Shown piece after piece: positions 8,720 through 16,105 of a DNA stretch of 64,000 nucleotides (positions within the stretch are counted from its first letter, which is position 1; every line of letters starts with the position of its first letter). Location: positions 992,001 to 1,056,000 of the forward strand of contig NZ_JBHRSH010000002.1 of the NCBI RefSeq assembly GCF_042643165.1, read 5' to 3'. The notes under the pieces are model-generated. The model worked only from the letters and a program-made list of their open reading frames with translations, had not been told where the DNA came from and searched no databases. The stretch comes from Hyphococcus aureus. Its GTDB lineage: Bacteria; Pseudomonadota; Alphaproteobacteria; Caulobacterales; Parvularculaceae. The position numbers were made by a program, and so were the translations under genes.

Positions 8720-9288
8720 GCCTCTTTATTCGCATCTTCGGCAAGCAGTCCGAAGCGATCATGGCCCCAATATTTTCTGGGGCCCATGACCGCGAAAGGA
8801 ACGCCGAAGACGCCGTCTTCCGAAATCAACGCGCGATGCCGCTTCATCTCCGCTGCGACGTCTGAATCGTTCTGAGCTGAGCTTACAGCGCTCTTGTCCC
8901 AGCCAGCTTTTTCCGCGCAAATTTCGAGCACGGACAGATCGGAGATGTCTCTTCCCTTGCCCCAGCGGGCGTCCGAAACTACAAGCGCATAGGCGAGCCC
9001 TTTGCCGGCAAGCCCCGCCGCGACAGCCGCTTTGTAAGAAGGCCCTAGATCCACATCGAAAGGTTGCGGCGGAAAAATCGGCAACCCCATCCGCATTGTC
9101 ATGCGCGGCGCGTCTTGCATGTAATATGAGAGTTTCAACGGATTTGCGACGGGATCGTTGAATGCAACGCCATCAGGCGGCCCCGTAAACGGCACCAGTT
9201 CAGCCTCAATCCCCTCCCGCGACAGAATATGCAGGCCAAGCCGGGAATATGGGCTTCGAAATGAGTGGTAGACGCGGATTGGCGGCAT
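8704..9288 (-). CDS. DsbA-family thioredoxin-fold protein (HCCA isomerase-like)
   Basis: This 194-residue protein belongs to the glutathione-S-transferase kappa/2-hydroxychromene-2-carboxylate isomerase branch of the DsbA family. It begins RVYHSFRSPYSRLGL, where SxRSPYS replaces the redox CxxC, as in that branch, so glutathione-dependent isomerase or transferase chemistry is likelier than disulfide exchange. The C-terminal GVFGVPFAVMGPRKYWGHDRFG is the family's typical substrate-side end. The ATG at 9288 follows GGGGAAGG; longer frames upstream would run through the divergent promoter. It is divergent from the HxlR regulator, which is probably its controller. The substrate is unknown. Confidence 0.82.
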   Translation of the reverse strand: MPPIRVYHSFRSPYSRLGLHILSREGIEAELVPFTGPPDGVAFNDPVANPLKLSYYMQDAPRMTMRMGLPIFPPQPFDVDLGPSYKAAVAAGLAGKGLAYALVVSDARWGKGRDISDLSVLEICAEKAGWDKSAVSSAQNDSDVAAEMKRHRALISEDGVFGVPFAVMGPRKYWGHDRFGLLAEDANKEAQATP

Positions 9289-9323
9289 GGCCTTCCCCTT
9301 TTCCCGGCTAGCATGGATCATAT

Positions 9324-9382
9324 AGTAACTTTTATTTTGCAAGTTACATGGTGCTGGCCTAGCTTGCAATAAAAAAGTGACT
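9324..9382. promoter_or_regulatory. Long inverted repeat, likely HxlR operator
   Basis: The arm at 9324-9343 (AGTAACTTTTATTTTGCAAG) and the reverse complement of 9363-9382 agree at 17 of 20 positions, separated by 19 bases. A smaller dyad GTAACTT-N9-AAGTTAC (9325-9347) lies in the left half. It fills the AT-rich gap between the divergent DsbA-like and HxlR genes, so it probably binds the HxlR protein and controls both. The right arm ends 12 bases before the HxlR start. Confidence 0.6.
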
Positions 9383-9394
9383 TCGCGAGACCTA

Positions 9395-9754
9395 ATGGCC
9401 CAGACGCCTACTTTCAAACGTTCGCCCTGCCCGCTGGCGGTGACGCTCGACATTGTCGGGGATAAGTGGTCGCTAATTGTGATCCGCGACCTCTTTCGAG
9501 GCGTTCGTCGATACAATAATTTTCTAAAATCCCCGGAAGACATGACCACCAACATTCTCGCAGACCGATTGAAACGTCTTGAAGAGCATGGGCTGATCAC
9601 GAAGACCGCCTACCAGAGTAATCCTGTGCGATATGAATATGCGCTCACGCAAAAAGGCTGTGCGTTAGGCCCGGTGCTACGCGAGATCGCTCATTGGGCG
9701 AATGCCTATTATCCAGATACGATCAAGCCGCGGTTTGACGCACTCAAAAATTAA
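9395..9754 (+). CDS. HxlR-family winged-helix transcription regulator
   Basis: This 119-residue DNA-binding protein has the HxlR signature from near its N-terminus: CPLAVTLDIVGDKWSLIVIRD, FNNFL-like YNNFLKSPEDMTTNILADRL, and the wing (ITKTAYQSNPVRYEYALTQ-type strand pair). It has one conserved Cys (CPLAV), the residue used for redox or electrophile sensing in several family members. Starts at ATG 9395 or GTG 9377 are possible; the ATG gives the usual family length. It is divergent from the DsbA-like gene with an inverted repeat between, so it likely regulates that gene and itself. It ends in a 4-base convergent overlap with the J-domain gene. Confidence 0.88.
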   Translation: MAQTPTFKRSPCPLAVTLDIVGDKWSLIVIRDLFRGVRRYNNFLKSPEDMTTNILADRLKRLEEHGLITKTAYQSNPVRYEYALTQKGCALGPVLREIAHWANAYYPDTIKPRFDALKN

Positions 9755-10212
9755 CCGTCAAATTTATTCAGCAGATAGTCCCGCGCTTCGTTGATCTTCG
9801 CCGCAAGATAATCCGTACCCCCCTTATCGGGATGGAGTTGCGATATCAGCCTGCGGTGAGCGGCGCGCACATCCTCCGCTCCAGCGCCGGTTTTGAGACC
9901 TAGCACGGAAAGCGCCTCCTCCTCGCTCATCCGACGCGCCGGCGGTGAAGGCGGCGCATCACTGACATCTGACGGGCCAGCCCGCGCGCGCCACGCCTCA
10001 ATCGCCGTTACGCCGCCCGCCGCAATCAACACCATAAAAGCCAGCGGCCAGAGTTTCGCCGCCAACAGCGCCGCCGACAAAGCAAGCCATACGACCAGCT
10101 TCATCACCGTCATGGGGCGTTCCCCGCTCGCCTCGCGATTTCCGGCGAGACGAAACAGCAGCCAGCCCGCTGCGGCGAAGGCGATAACAAGCGAGATCAG
10201 AGCCAGGGACAT
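9751..10212 (-). CDS. Membrane-anchored J-domain (DnaJ-like) protein
   Basis: This 153-residue protein has two hydrophobic segments (about residues 3-21 and 38-70, possibly two close helices) and a C-terminal J domain. The HPD motif is at about residues 127-129 (QLHPDKGGTDYLAAKINEAR), needed to stimulate Hsp70 ATPase. Putting the J domain after the membrane segments resembles mitochondrial Pam18/Tim14 and its alphaproteobacterial relatives. It therefore probably recruits DnaK to the inner membrane on the cytoplasmic side. The partner process is unknown. It overlaps the HxlR gene by 4 bases at the 3' end and lies 51 bases downstream of the mipZ stop on the same strand. Confidence 0.82.
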   Translation of the reverse strand: MSLALISLVIAFAAAGWLLFRLAGNREASGERPMTVMKLVVWLALSAALLAAKLWPLAFMVLIAAGGVTAIEAWRARAGPSDVSDAPPSPPARRMSEEEALSVLGLKTGAGAEDVRAAHRRLISQLHPDKGGTDYLAAKINEARDYLLNKFDG

Positions 10213-10263
10213 GAGACAAGCATAGACTCACGGTCAGCCAAGGGCGATGCCGTCTTCCACGGA

Positions 10264-11124
10264 TCAGGCGGCCGCAGCGCTCTTTTTCTCGCCATCGTCC
10301 GACGTTTGGGTCTCAGGGTGATCTTCCACGGGTAGTTTCAAGGACGCCACGAGCGACCGGATTTCAAGGCGCGCCGTCACATGGCTCATGGTCGAAAGCC
10401 GCACTGGAGAATTGACCCCACCGAGATCCAGCAAAGTCAGCCCGATGGGAAAGAGTTCGCGATAGATCACCCGGTCGCCAAAACCACGGGCGAGCCGGAA
10501 ACCAATCCTCGAAGACAGCTCCTCCAGCTTATCTCCCATGGTTTTCTTGTTGCGGGCCCGCGTGGCGGACAGACGGTTTCGCATCACGATCCAGTCGATG
10601 CCGCCACGCACGCCCATCATCGCTCGCTGTTTTCGCGCGGTCCAAACCATCTCGCTGTAAAGGCTGGGGCCTAGCACCTTGCCCGTTCCCGGGTCCACTT
10701 TTGCAAGCAGATCGAAATCCACAAAGCTGTCATTCAGCGGCGTGACGATGGTATCCGCATGGAGATGCGCGAGCCGAGACAGGTGCGTGTTGGCGCCTGG
10801 GCAATCGATTACGACAAAATCACAGCCGGCGAGCGATTTGAGTGCGGTTTTAAGGTTTTCCGTCTCTTTCTTCTGAGACTCTGCACGGCTGTCCACCGCA
10901 GAAGGCTCAACCGTAACAACCTTTGGAAAAACAAGCTCTTTGTCATTGTTTTCACAAAACTTTTTTCGGTTCTCCAGATATCGCGTCAAGCTACCCTGAC
11001 GAAGATCGAGATCCATCGCCCCGACCTTCTTGCCGGAGCGCAAAAGGGCCACAATGAGGTGCATGGCGGTTGTCGATTTGCCGGACCCGCCCTTTTCATT
11101 CCCGAGCACGATTACGTGAGTCAT
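10264..11124 (-). CDS. mipZ: Division-plane positioning ATPase MipZ
   Basis: This 286-residue ParA/MinD-superfamily ATPase matches MipZ. In alphaproteobacteria MipZ forms a gradient from the poles by interacting with ParB and blocks FtsZ assembly away from midcell. The deviant Walker A is GNEKGGSGKSTT (residues 8-19); the switch region DLDLRQGSLTRYLENR and VVIDCPGANTHLSRLAHLHA are characteristic, as is the MipZ-specific FVDFDLLAKVDP stretch and the region GIDWIVMRNRLS. The length is close to the 274 residues known for Caulobacter MipZ. The C-terminal 20 residues (Glu, Lys, Ala-rich) are probably disordered. It is divergent from the chaperone-like gene, sharing a 106-base promoter region. Confidence 0.93.
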   Translation of the reverse strand: MTHVIVLGNEKGGSGKSTTAMHLIVALLRSGKKVGAMDLDLRQGSLTRYLENRKKFCENNDKELVFPKVVTVEPSAVDSRAESQKKETENLKTALKSLAGCDFVVIDCPGANTHLSRLAHLHADTIVTPLNDSFVDFDLLAKVDPGTGKVLGPSLYSEMVWTARKQRAMMGVRGGIDWIVMRNRLSATRARNKKTMGDKLEELSSRIGFRLARGFGDRVIYRELFPIGLTLLDLGGVNSPVRLSTMSHVTARLEIRSLVASLKLPVEDHPETQTSDDGEKKSAAAA

Positions 11125-11230
11125 TCAATGCGTCCGCTATCGGCCCCAGAAGGCCGGATTTTCATGTTTTTTGCTTACTCATGGGAAACTCTCCCCGTGT
11201 AATTTCGACTGTGAGACGATTCTGAGGCTT

Positions 11231-12052
11231 ATGGCGATAGCGAACAGATATGGCCTTCTGGCGGCGCTTCTTTCAGCATTAACGCTGGCGCTAACCATAC
11301 CCGCAGCATCGGCTGATATGGGGCTGTCACCCCTGCGTCAGGTCCTGAGTGAGGACCATCCGGCCGCAGAATTCACCGTCTCCAACCCATCCGACAGGAT
11401 CATGGACGCAAGAGTCTCTTGGACTGATTTGGCTGCGACTGAAACCGGATATGACCCGGCTACACCATCGCTGCGCGCTGAGCTAAGCGCTGCGCCCTGG
11501 CTTGTGGTTTCTCCCGCAAACTTTCGCCTGAAGCCTGGGGCGCGCCAGAAAGTTCGAGTAGAGATCAGGAAAGGCGCAAAACTACCAAAGGGCGAGCGCC
11601 GGTCGCATTTGCTGATTGAAACAGAAGCGTCACGCTCAGCTCTTCGCAAAGCAAGCACTGGCCTTCAGGTAGATGTCAGTCTGGGACTGTCGGCGCCGGT
11701 GATTTTGCGCAATAGCGGCAAGGCCGGCGCCAAGATCACAGACGTTCACCTGCTACGCGATGATGATGGCCTCTTGATGCTAGAAACATCAATTGAACCC
11801 AAAGGCGACTGGTCGAGCTTTGGACGATTGATTGTCACCTACACACCGGAGGGCGGCGAAAAAGAATTGCTCGGCTTGCGTGACAACGTCGCCGGCTACA
11901 CTGATGTAGCGCTCCGCAAGGTCACGATACCGTTCGGTTATGTCTCCCTTGGCGCAGGCGAGCTTTTGGTGCGATATGAAGGCGCCGCAGAGTTCGCAGG
12001 TATGACTTTCGACGAACGCGCTTTCGACATCGCACCGCCTGAAAGCGACTAA
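11231..12052 (+). CDS. Periplasmic PapD-like chaperone
   Basis: This 273-residue protein has a signal peptide ending near PAASADMGLSP. The first Ig-like domain shows the chaperone pattern: a VLSEDHPAAEFTVSNPSDRI strand, then LVVSPANFRLKPGARQKVRV, where the conserved FRLxPG edge strand normally caps subunits. The second domain is less conserved. Pilus chaperones donate a strand to subunits and pass them to an usher, but no usher or pilin gene is nearby, so this could serve another secreted substrate. The start at 11231 is chosen for GAGG seven bases upstream and the correct signal position; the frame is open further upstream to 11171. The 3' end overlaps the SPOR lipoprotein gene by 4 bases. 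Confidence 0.72.
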   Translation: MAIANRYGLLAALLSALTLALTIPAASADMGLSPLRQVLSEDHPAAEFTVSNPSDRIMDARVSWTDLAATETGYDPATPSLRAELSAAPWLVVSPANFRLKPGARQKVRVEIRKGAKLPKGERRSHLLIETEASRSALRKASTGLQVDVSLGLSAPVILRNSGKAGAKITDVHLLRDDDGLLMLETSIEPKGDWSSFGRLIVTYTPEGGEKELLGLRDNVAGYTDVALRKVTIPFGYVSLGAGELLVRYEGAAEFAGMTFDERAFDIAPPESD

Positions 12053-12798
12053 CCGCCGTTTTCAGCAAGCGAAAGACGCTCGCCTTCAAAACTGGCGACG
12101 GAACAGAAAAGTCCCTTGGCCTTTAGCTGACCGCACAACACTTCCGCCTTGTCTTTCGATGCAAACCCGCCACCGATAAGGCGTAAGAAACGGCCCTTTC
12201 CTTCCACATCGACGCCTTCAAGGCGCGGCTCCAAAAGGCCTAATTCATCGGGGTTTTCCCGCTGCAACTGCCGCCATCCGGTGCGCGCCTCTTCCATGTG
12301 ACGGTAAGAAGCCAGATGGACCCCGAAGAGCACGCTTTCGGTTTTAATGTCGCCCTCGGCCTCATTTTCAAAAACCGTTTCATTGGATGCGAAAGTCGGC
12401 TGAACCAGTCGCGGAGAGGTCTCAACAGGAACATCAGTCTTGGCGAGAGCAGGCGACGCTGCATCGTCGACAACAGCGTTGGGGCGCGGCCCACCGCCAT
12501 CCACCAACATCTCAGGCGCCGGGGGCAGATCAGGCGCCGGATCTTTCAGTTCCGGCGCATTGCCTTCCGATAGCTGTTGGTCGCGCTCACGTTTTAACGC
12601 CAGAAGTTCATTTGCGAGGCGTGCATTCTGTGATTTCAGCTTCACCACTTCCGATTCGAGCGCCGCAACCTGGACTTGGGCCGCTTCGGAATCTGTGGCG
12701 CTGCTTACAGGGGCGTTACGGGAACCGCCTGGAAAAGACGCACAGGCTGAGACAAGCCCCAAAAGCAGGAATGCGCCGAGATATCTGATGACTGGCAA
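12049..12798 (-). CDS. Lipoprotein with coiled coil and SPOR-like domain
   Basis: This 249-residue protein has a lipoprotein signal (YLGAFLLLGLVSAC, lipobox VSAC with Cys near residue 19). A short coiled coil follows (AALESEVVKLKSQNARLANE, then LLALKRERD), then a Pro-rich linker. The C-terminal 75 residues resemble a SPOR fold (FGVHLASYRHMEEARTGWRQ, then RFLRLIGGGFASKDKAEVLC), which in relatives binds denuded peptidoglycan at division sites. Two cysteines in the SPOR part (LCGQLKAKGLFC) could form a disulfide. It may therefore act in septation or wall remodelling; its closeness to mipZ is suggestive but not proof. It stands alone between two genes in tail-to-tail and head-to-tail order. Confidence 0.72.
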   Translation of the reverse strand: MPVIRYLGAFLLLGLVSACASFPGGSRNAPVSSATDSEAAQVQVAALESEVVKLKSQNARLANELLALKRERDQQLSEGNAPELKDPAPDLPPAPEMLVDGGGPRPNAVVDDAASPALAKTDVPVETSPRLVQPTFASNETVFENEAEGDIKTESVLFGVHLASYRHMEEARTGWRQLQRENPDELGLLEPRLEGVDVEGKGRFLRLIGGGFASKDKAEVLCGQLKAKGLFCSVASFEGERLSLAENGG

Positions 12799-12913
12799 AG
12801 CCGGTTTCTCCCTGAGAATCCAGAATCGCCTATATAATAAGCATCGCGCGCTGCGGGTCCAATGCCTTGATGAAAAAGCTCAAAAAAAAGACGCGAGACG
12901 CAGCGTATGAGCT

Positions 12914-13690
12914 TTACAATCCCGCGCCAGCGGCCTTGTCACGACCATAGGATACCGGCGTGAAGGAGAGCGCCGCCCCGGCTGTATCCTTCTCCAGAAG
13001 GCCTGCGCTGTAAAAAGAGGCTGTGCCCCCTTCCGGAGCGCCGGCAGTGAAGATCATGATTTCCTCCACGCCGTCATTGTCGAAATCGGCATTGGCGATT
13101 TCATGGATAAGCCAGTTCATATCTCCTGAAGAAATCCGCCAGATAGCTCCCGGCGTTTTTTCAACATGAATATCCTCGCTGGGGCCCGCTTCACCGAACT
13201 TCATCGTCCCGGCGAATAATGCGACTTCCTCCGCCTCGGGCGAGCCGTTGGAAAAGTACGTTGCGCCAGCCGGCTGCGCATTGGCCAGAGCCGCCAAGAT
13301 TCCACAAGCGCGCACAAAGTAGGCCTCGCGGCGCATCTCGCGCGAGCTTAGGGCGTACCAGCCATCAAAGCTCATCTCGCTATAATCGCGGCATGTCCGG
13401 CAGTCTTCGGCAGGCATGCTCATATCTGTCGGGTGGGACATGGAGACAGCAACCGGCTGTCCCTGCATGTCGACCACGGGGCGGTCGCGGAGCGCGAGCA
13501 ACTCGTCTCGCGAAAAACACTTCGACGAAACGCCCTCGAACAGTTCAAGATCACCTTTGAGGCAAATTTCACTTTCTGCAGAACTCGCATTCGCAGATTT
13601 TTCCGCGTCATGATCAGGAACAGCGACCAATGCAACGCTAGCGGCGCCAACGGCGCCCGCTCCCATCAGCAAGGTTTTCATCATCTGCAT
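12914..13690 (-). CDS. Hypothetical exported protein
   Basis: This 258-residue protein starts with a likely signal peptide (MMKTLLMGAGAVGAASVALV). The mature part has several Cys (EICLKGD, SSKCFS, DCRTCRD, ACGIL), suggesting disulfides, and a DFDNDGVEEIMIFT stretch resembling calcium-binding Asp loops of FG-GAP-like or dockerin-like repeats. No family is recognised. Its ATG overlaps the DUF1489 stop (TAATG), so the two are translationally coupled. ATGs at residues 1, 3 and 4 are all possible starts. Nothing in the neighbourhood fixes its role. Confidence 0.65.
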   Translation of the reverse strand: MQMMKTLLMGAGAVGAASVALVAVPDHDAEKSANASSAESEICLKGDLELFEGVSSKCFSRDELLALRDRPVVDMQGQPVAVSMSHPTDMSMPAEDCRTCRDYSEMSFDGWYALSSREMRREAYFVRACGILAALANAQPAGATYFSNGSPEAEEVALFAGTMKFGEAGPSEDIHVEKTPGAIWRISSGDMNWLIHEIANADFDNDGVEEIMIFTAGAPEGGTASFYSAGLLEKDTAGAALSFTPVSYGRDKAAGAGL

Positions 13691-14121
13691 TACAACAGCC
13701 CCAATTCCGCGAGTTCCACTCCCAGTTCCGGTGAAGGGCTTTTCCGCCCTCTCTGTTTTAAATCCTTCGGCGCATCTTCACCGGTCAGATAACGCCATCC
13801 CTGAAAGGCGCGCCGCGGCTGCGGCTCAGTCAGAATATAAGCCGGATCAAGAATGATCGCCGTTCGCTCAATCTCATCTTTTCCTGTCCGGCGTTCAAAA
13901 CCAAGGATATTCTGACGCGCGAGGACGACGCCTTTAATGACCCAGTAGATCGAACCGCCGTCCAGAAGCTCTTTTTCACGCCGCGGGTGCATCCGCGTGA
14001 CATGGTCATGCACCCGGCCCTGCCCCGCCGCCTCATTGACGCGGCGCCGATAGTCAATCCGCGCGACAAGATCATCAACGCTTTCAGCGCCGGCGCATAA
14101 TTTGATTAAGTGCAATGTCAT
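13690..14121 (-). CDS. DUF1489 family protein
   Basis: This 143-residue cytoplasmic protein has the DUF1489 features: the N-terminus HLIKLCAGAESVDDL, the middle HVTRMHPRREKELLDGGSIY, WVIKGVVLARQNILGF, and a C-terminal ILDPAYILTEPQPRRAFQGW segment. The family is almost confined to alphaproteobacteria; its function is unknown to me. A high density of Arg, Lys and His would suit nucleic-acid binding, but this is only inference. It lies 23 bases after the lysozyme gene on the same strand and overlaps the next gene by one base, so three genes may form one unit. Confidence 0.85.
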   Translation of the reverse strand: MTLHLIKLCAGAESVDDLVARIDYRRRVNEAAGQGRVHDHVTRMHPRREKELLDGGSIYWVIKGVVLARQNILGFERRTGKDEIERTAIILDPAYILTEPQPRRAFQGWRYLTGEDAPKDLKQRGRKSPSPELGVELAELGLL

Positions 14122-14144
14122 TCCGGCAAGAGCTTTACGCCGGG

Positions 14145-15116
14145 CTATTCCGCCACACGCAAACGCGCGAGATCCCGGGCCCGCTGGCGTTTCAGGTCGT
14201 GCCGCGCCGCACGTTTTACAAGGATATAGAGGATGAAATACGACATGGCCGCGCCGATGCCGGAGAGCCAGATCGGGAGGTTCTCAAAGATCGTCGCAAA
14301 CCGGTCATAGGTAAGGCCCATCGCCTCGGCGATGCCCGGCGCTTCCTGACCCACCAGCAAAATGGCGCCAACGCCAGTCATCGCGAACGCAAGCAACCCT
14401 GCGAGCAAGGCGCCAATCGTGACACCCATATCCGCGCGCTCTTCCGCCTTGGAAATGATCATCTTGGACGGATCGCCGGATAGCGCCTGTGTTGCTGCAA
14501 AGAGTGAGCGTGTCCGCGCCGCGCGTTCTTCCGGCGAGAGGGATTTTTTGGCGTCTTTTTTGTATTCGTCGAAATCAACAAGCGGCTTCGCATTATAGAC
14601 GCGATCGGAAATGAATTCCGGCTCGCATTCGGACGCCGGGTGAACATCAGACGACGGAACAACCAGCGCTGCATCTGTTGGCATGAGGAAGAGCGACTTC
14701 TCCGCCGCGCGTCGACGCACAAGACCATCAAGCGTCGCCAGTTCATTATTTACAAACGCTTTGGTCCAAAGCTCGAACGCATTGGCCGCGCCGATTTTAT
14801 CGCCAGCGTTGAGCTTTCTCAGCACAGTCGACCGACGCCAGTTATCTTCGCCAATATTGAAAATAAGCGACACCAGCGCGTCATGCTCGTTCTGATTGAG
14901 CGGCGCGCGCACTGTGTCGCCAATAAGCTGTTCGATGGGCTTAACGTCATCCTTCAGGAGACGCTCTGCGTCGCCTTCAGTGACGCTCATGCCATGACGC
15001 GCAGAACTGGTGTGGCCGTAGCCCACAGTCCACTCTTCGGTAGGGGCGTAATGCGCAGACATGCGCAAGCCCTCATACCCCTTGATCAGATTAAGACCGG
15101 TCTCTCCCGTCCGCAT
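14145..15116 (-). CDS. GH24 lysozyme with C-terminal membrane segments
   Basis: This 323-residue protein has an N-terminal phage-type lysozyme domain (residues 1-150). It shows the catalytic Glu15 in GYEGLR and the GYGHT motif at 32-36 that positions the second catalytic residues, followed by the family stretch LNQNEHDALVSLIFNIG. No signal peptide precedes it. After a charged linker come two hydrophobic segments (about residues 229-250 and 283-303) and a short Arg-rich cytosolic-type tail. It would therefore be tail-anchored, with orientation unclear. Unlike phage endolysins no holin lies nearby, so it is probably a host wall enzyme or a domesticated lysin. It heads the DUF1489 unit. Confidence 0.83.
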   Translation of the reverse strand: MRTGETGLNLIKGYEGLRMSAHYAPTEEWTVGYGHTSSARHGMSVTEGDAERLLKDDVKPIEQLIGDTVRAPLNQNEHDALVSLIFNIGEDNWRRSTVLRKLNAGDKIGAANAFELWTKAFVNNELATLDGLVRRRAAEKSLFLMPTDAALVVPSSDVHPASECEPEFISDRVYNAKPLVDFDEYKKDAKKSLSPEERAARTRSLFAATQALSGDPSKMIISKAEERADMGVTIGALLAGLLAFAMTGVGAILLVGQEAPGIAEAMGLTYDRFATIFENLPIWLSGIGAAMSYFILYILVKRAARHDLKRQRARDLARLRVAE

Positions 15117-15529
15117 TAGACCCGCTCAAACCCCCTCTTAACCTAGCCCTCAACTTGAGAAGCTTACTCCGGAAGCCGCGCCCATCAGCGCGCTCGTCCA
15201 CGCGACTCCCCCGTCTATCGTCGTTAACGTTTCCTACCACGAGAGGGCCCGATTGGGTAGCCGGAGGCGTCAATCCGCCTGATTTTCAGCCAAACGCGGC
15301 GCCGAAACGGCACAGTTCCAGCGGGTTTTTGCTTGGCCCAGTCCCAATCCGGTTTTCCACAATCGCTGCATTTCACGCCCAACCTACTGATTTTGTGAGA
15401 TTTTTCTCATACTCACCCCGAAATATAGCCGCCCGAATCTGGCACAAGACTTGTGAGAAGGCTTGCTGGAGAGCCCCCACCACCCGCCAAAAAGTGTTAA
15501 TATGGGTCCGGGGGCGTTTGAGGTGACTT
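15117..15529. other. Intergenic region of 413 bases
   Basis: No convincing gene, RNA or strong hairpin was found here. The part from about 15380 to 15500 is AT-richer (ATTTTGTGAGATTTTTCTC) and probably holds the promoter of the small membrane protein gene at 15530. A GAGGTGA ribosome site sits just before that ATG. Confidence 0.5.
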
Positions 15530-15754
15530 ATGTTGGGTAATGGCATCACGAACATTATCGCCGCCGCGATCATCGCACTGGCGATCCTTTTTACAGGCGG
15601 GATTGGCGGCAGGAACGATTCCGGCCCCATGACCGAAGACGAGTTCGAGGCCTGGTATGCGCGCGCCGTTGGCGACATTCGCAATGACATTGTGGTCAAT
15701 TGCGGCTGCTGCGGCGACGAAGGTCCCAGGAGGGCCGCCGCCGAGTCTTTTTAG
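15530..15754 (+). CDS. Small membrane protein, likely first part of a frameshifted gene
   Basis: This 74-residue frame has one hydrophobic segment at residues 6-22 (ITNIIAAAIIALAILF), an acidic patch (MTEDEFEAWYARAVGDI), and a Cys cluster VVNCGCCGDEG. It stops at TAG 15752-15754, immediately after a run of five T (15748-15752). Adding one T, or slipping back one base there, joins it to the following proline-rich frame to give 191 residues. The start ATG at 15530 has a clear GAGGTGA upstream. No family is recognised. It could also be a true short gene. Confidence 0.6.
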   Translation: MLGNGITNIIAAAIIALAILFTGGIGGRNDSGPMTEDEFEAWYARAVGDIRNDIVVNCGCCGDEGPRRAAAESF

Positions 15755-16104
15755 CGCCCCGTCCGGTTCCGACCCGGCTGGCCGGTTATAATCCGGTCGC
15801 CCCACTGGAAACGCGGCGGGTTCCGCCAACTGAAGAACGAGTGCCCCCACCGGCGCCCGTAGACATATTGCCGCCGCCTTTCTTTCCTGGCTGGCCGGTG
15901 GTGCCGCCGGTGATTCCGCCCGTCGTGGTTATCCCGCCGGTAGAACCGCCCTGTGATGAAGACAACCCTGACGATGAGGAATGCGAGCCCCCCGAAGAGC
16001 CGCCCGTCGACGCGCCCGAACCCGGGCTGCCCTTGATCCTTCTCGCTGGCGGCCTCGTATACTGGGCGCGACAGTCCGTGAAAAAAGCTCCGCCCGCGGC
16101 GTAA
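15700..16104 (+). CDS. Proline-rich protein with C-terminal membrane segment, likely second part of the frameshifted gene
   Basis: This frame has no ATG and only a TTG at 15700 without a ribosome site; an in-frame TGA lies at 15685. It encodes a Pro-rich region (VPPPAPVDILPPPFFPGWPV, then VVIPPVEPP), an acidic Cys-containing spacer, and a C-terminal PEPGLPLILLAGGLVYWARQ followed by KK. The PEP, hydrophobic stretch and basic tail resemble a PEP-CTERM-like sorting end, though no exosortase lies in the window. The lack of a start and the overlap with the preceding frame make it most likely the second half of that gene after a one-base shift. It ends one base before the mgtE stop on the other strand. 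Confidence 0.55.
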   Translation: MRLLRRRRSQEGRRRVFLAPRPVPTRLAGYNPVAPLETRRVPPTEERVPPPAPVDILPPPFFPGWPVVPPVIPPVVVIPPVEPPCDEDNPDDEECEPPEEPPVDAPEPGLPLILLAGGLVYWARQSVKKAPPAA

Positions 16105-16105
16105 A

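Noticed and set aside
12840..12910. AAAGCTCA / TGAGCTTT inverted pair near the stop of the 12914 gene, considered as a terminator
   Set aside because: The loop of more than 20 bases and interruption of the T-run make it weak; kept out of the feature list.
15995..16104. PEP-CTERM sorting signal at the end of the proline-rich frame
   Set aside because: PEP followed by a hydrophobic stretch and KK is suggestive, but the family consensus is not fully met and no exosortase is in the window; only mentioned as a resemblance.
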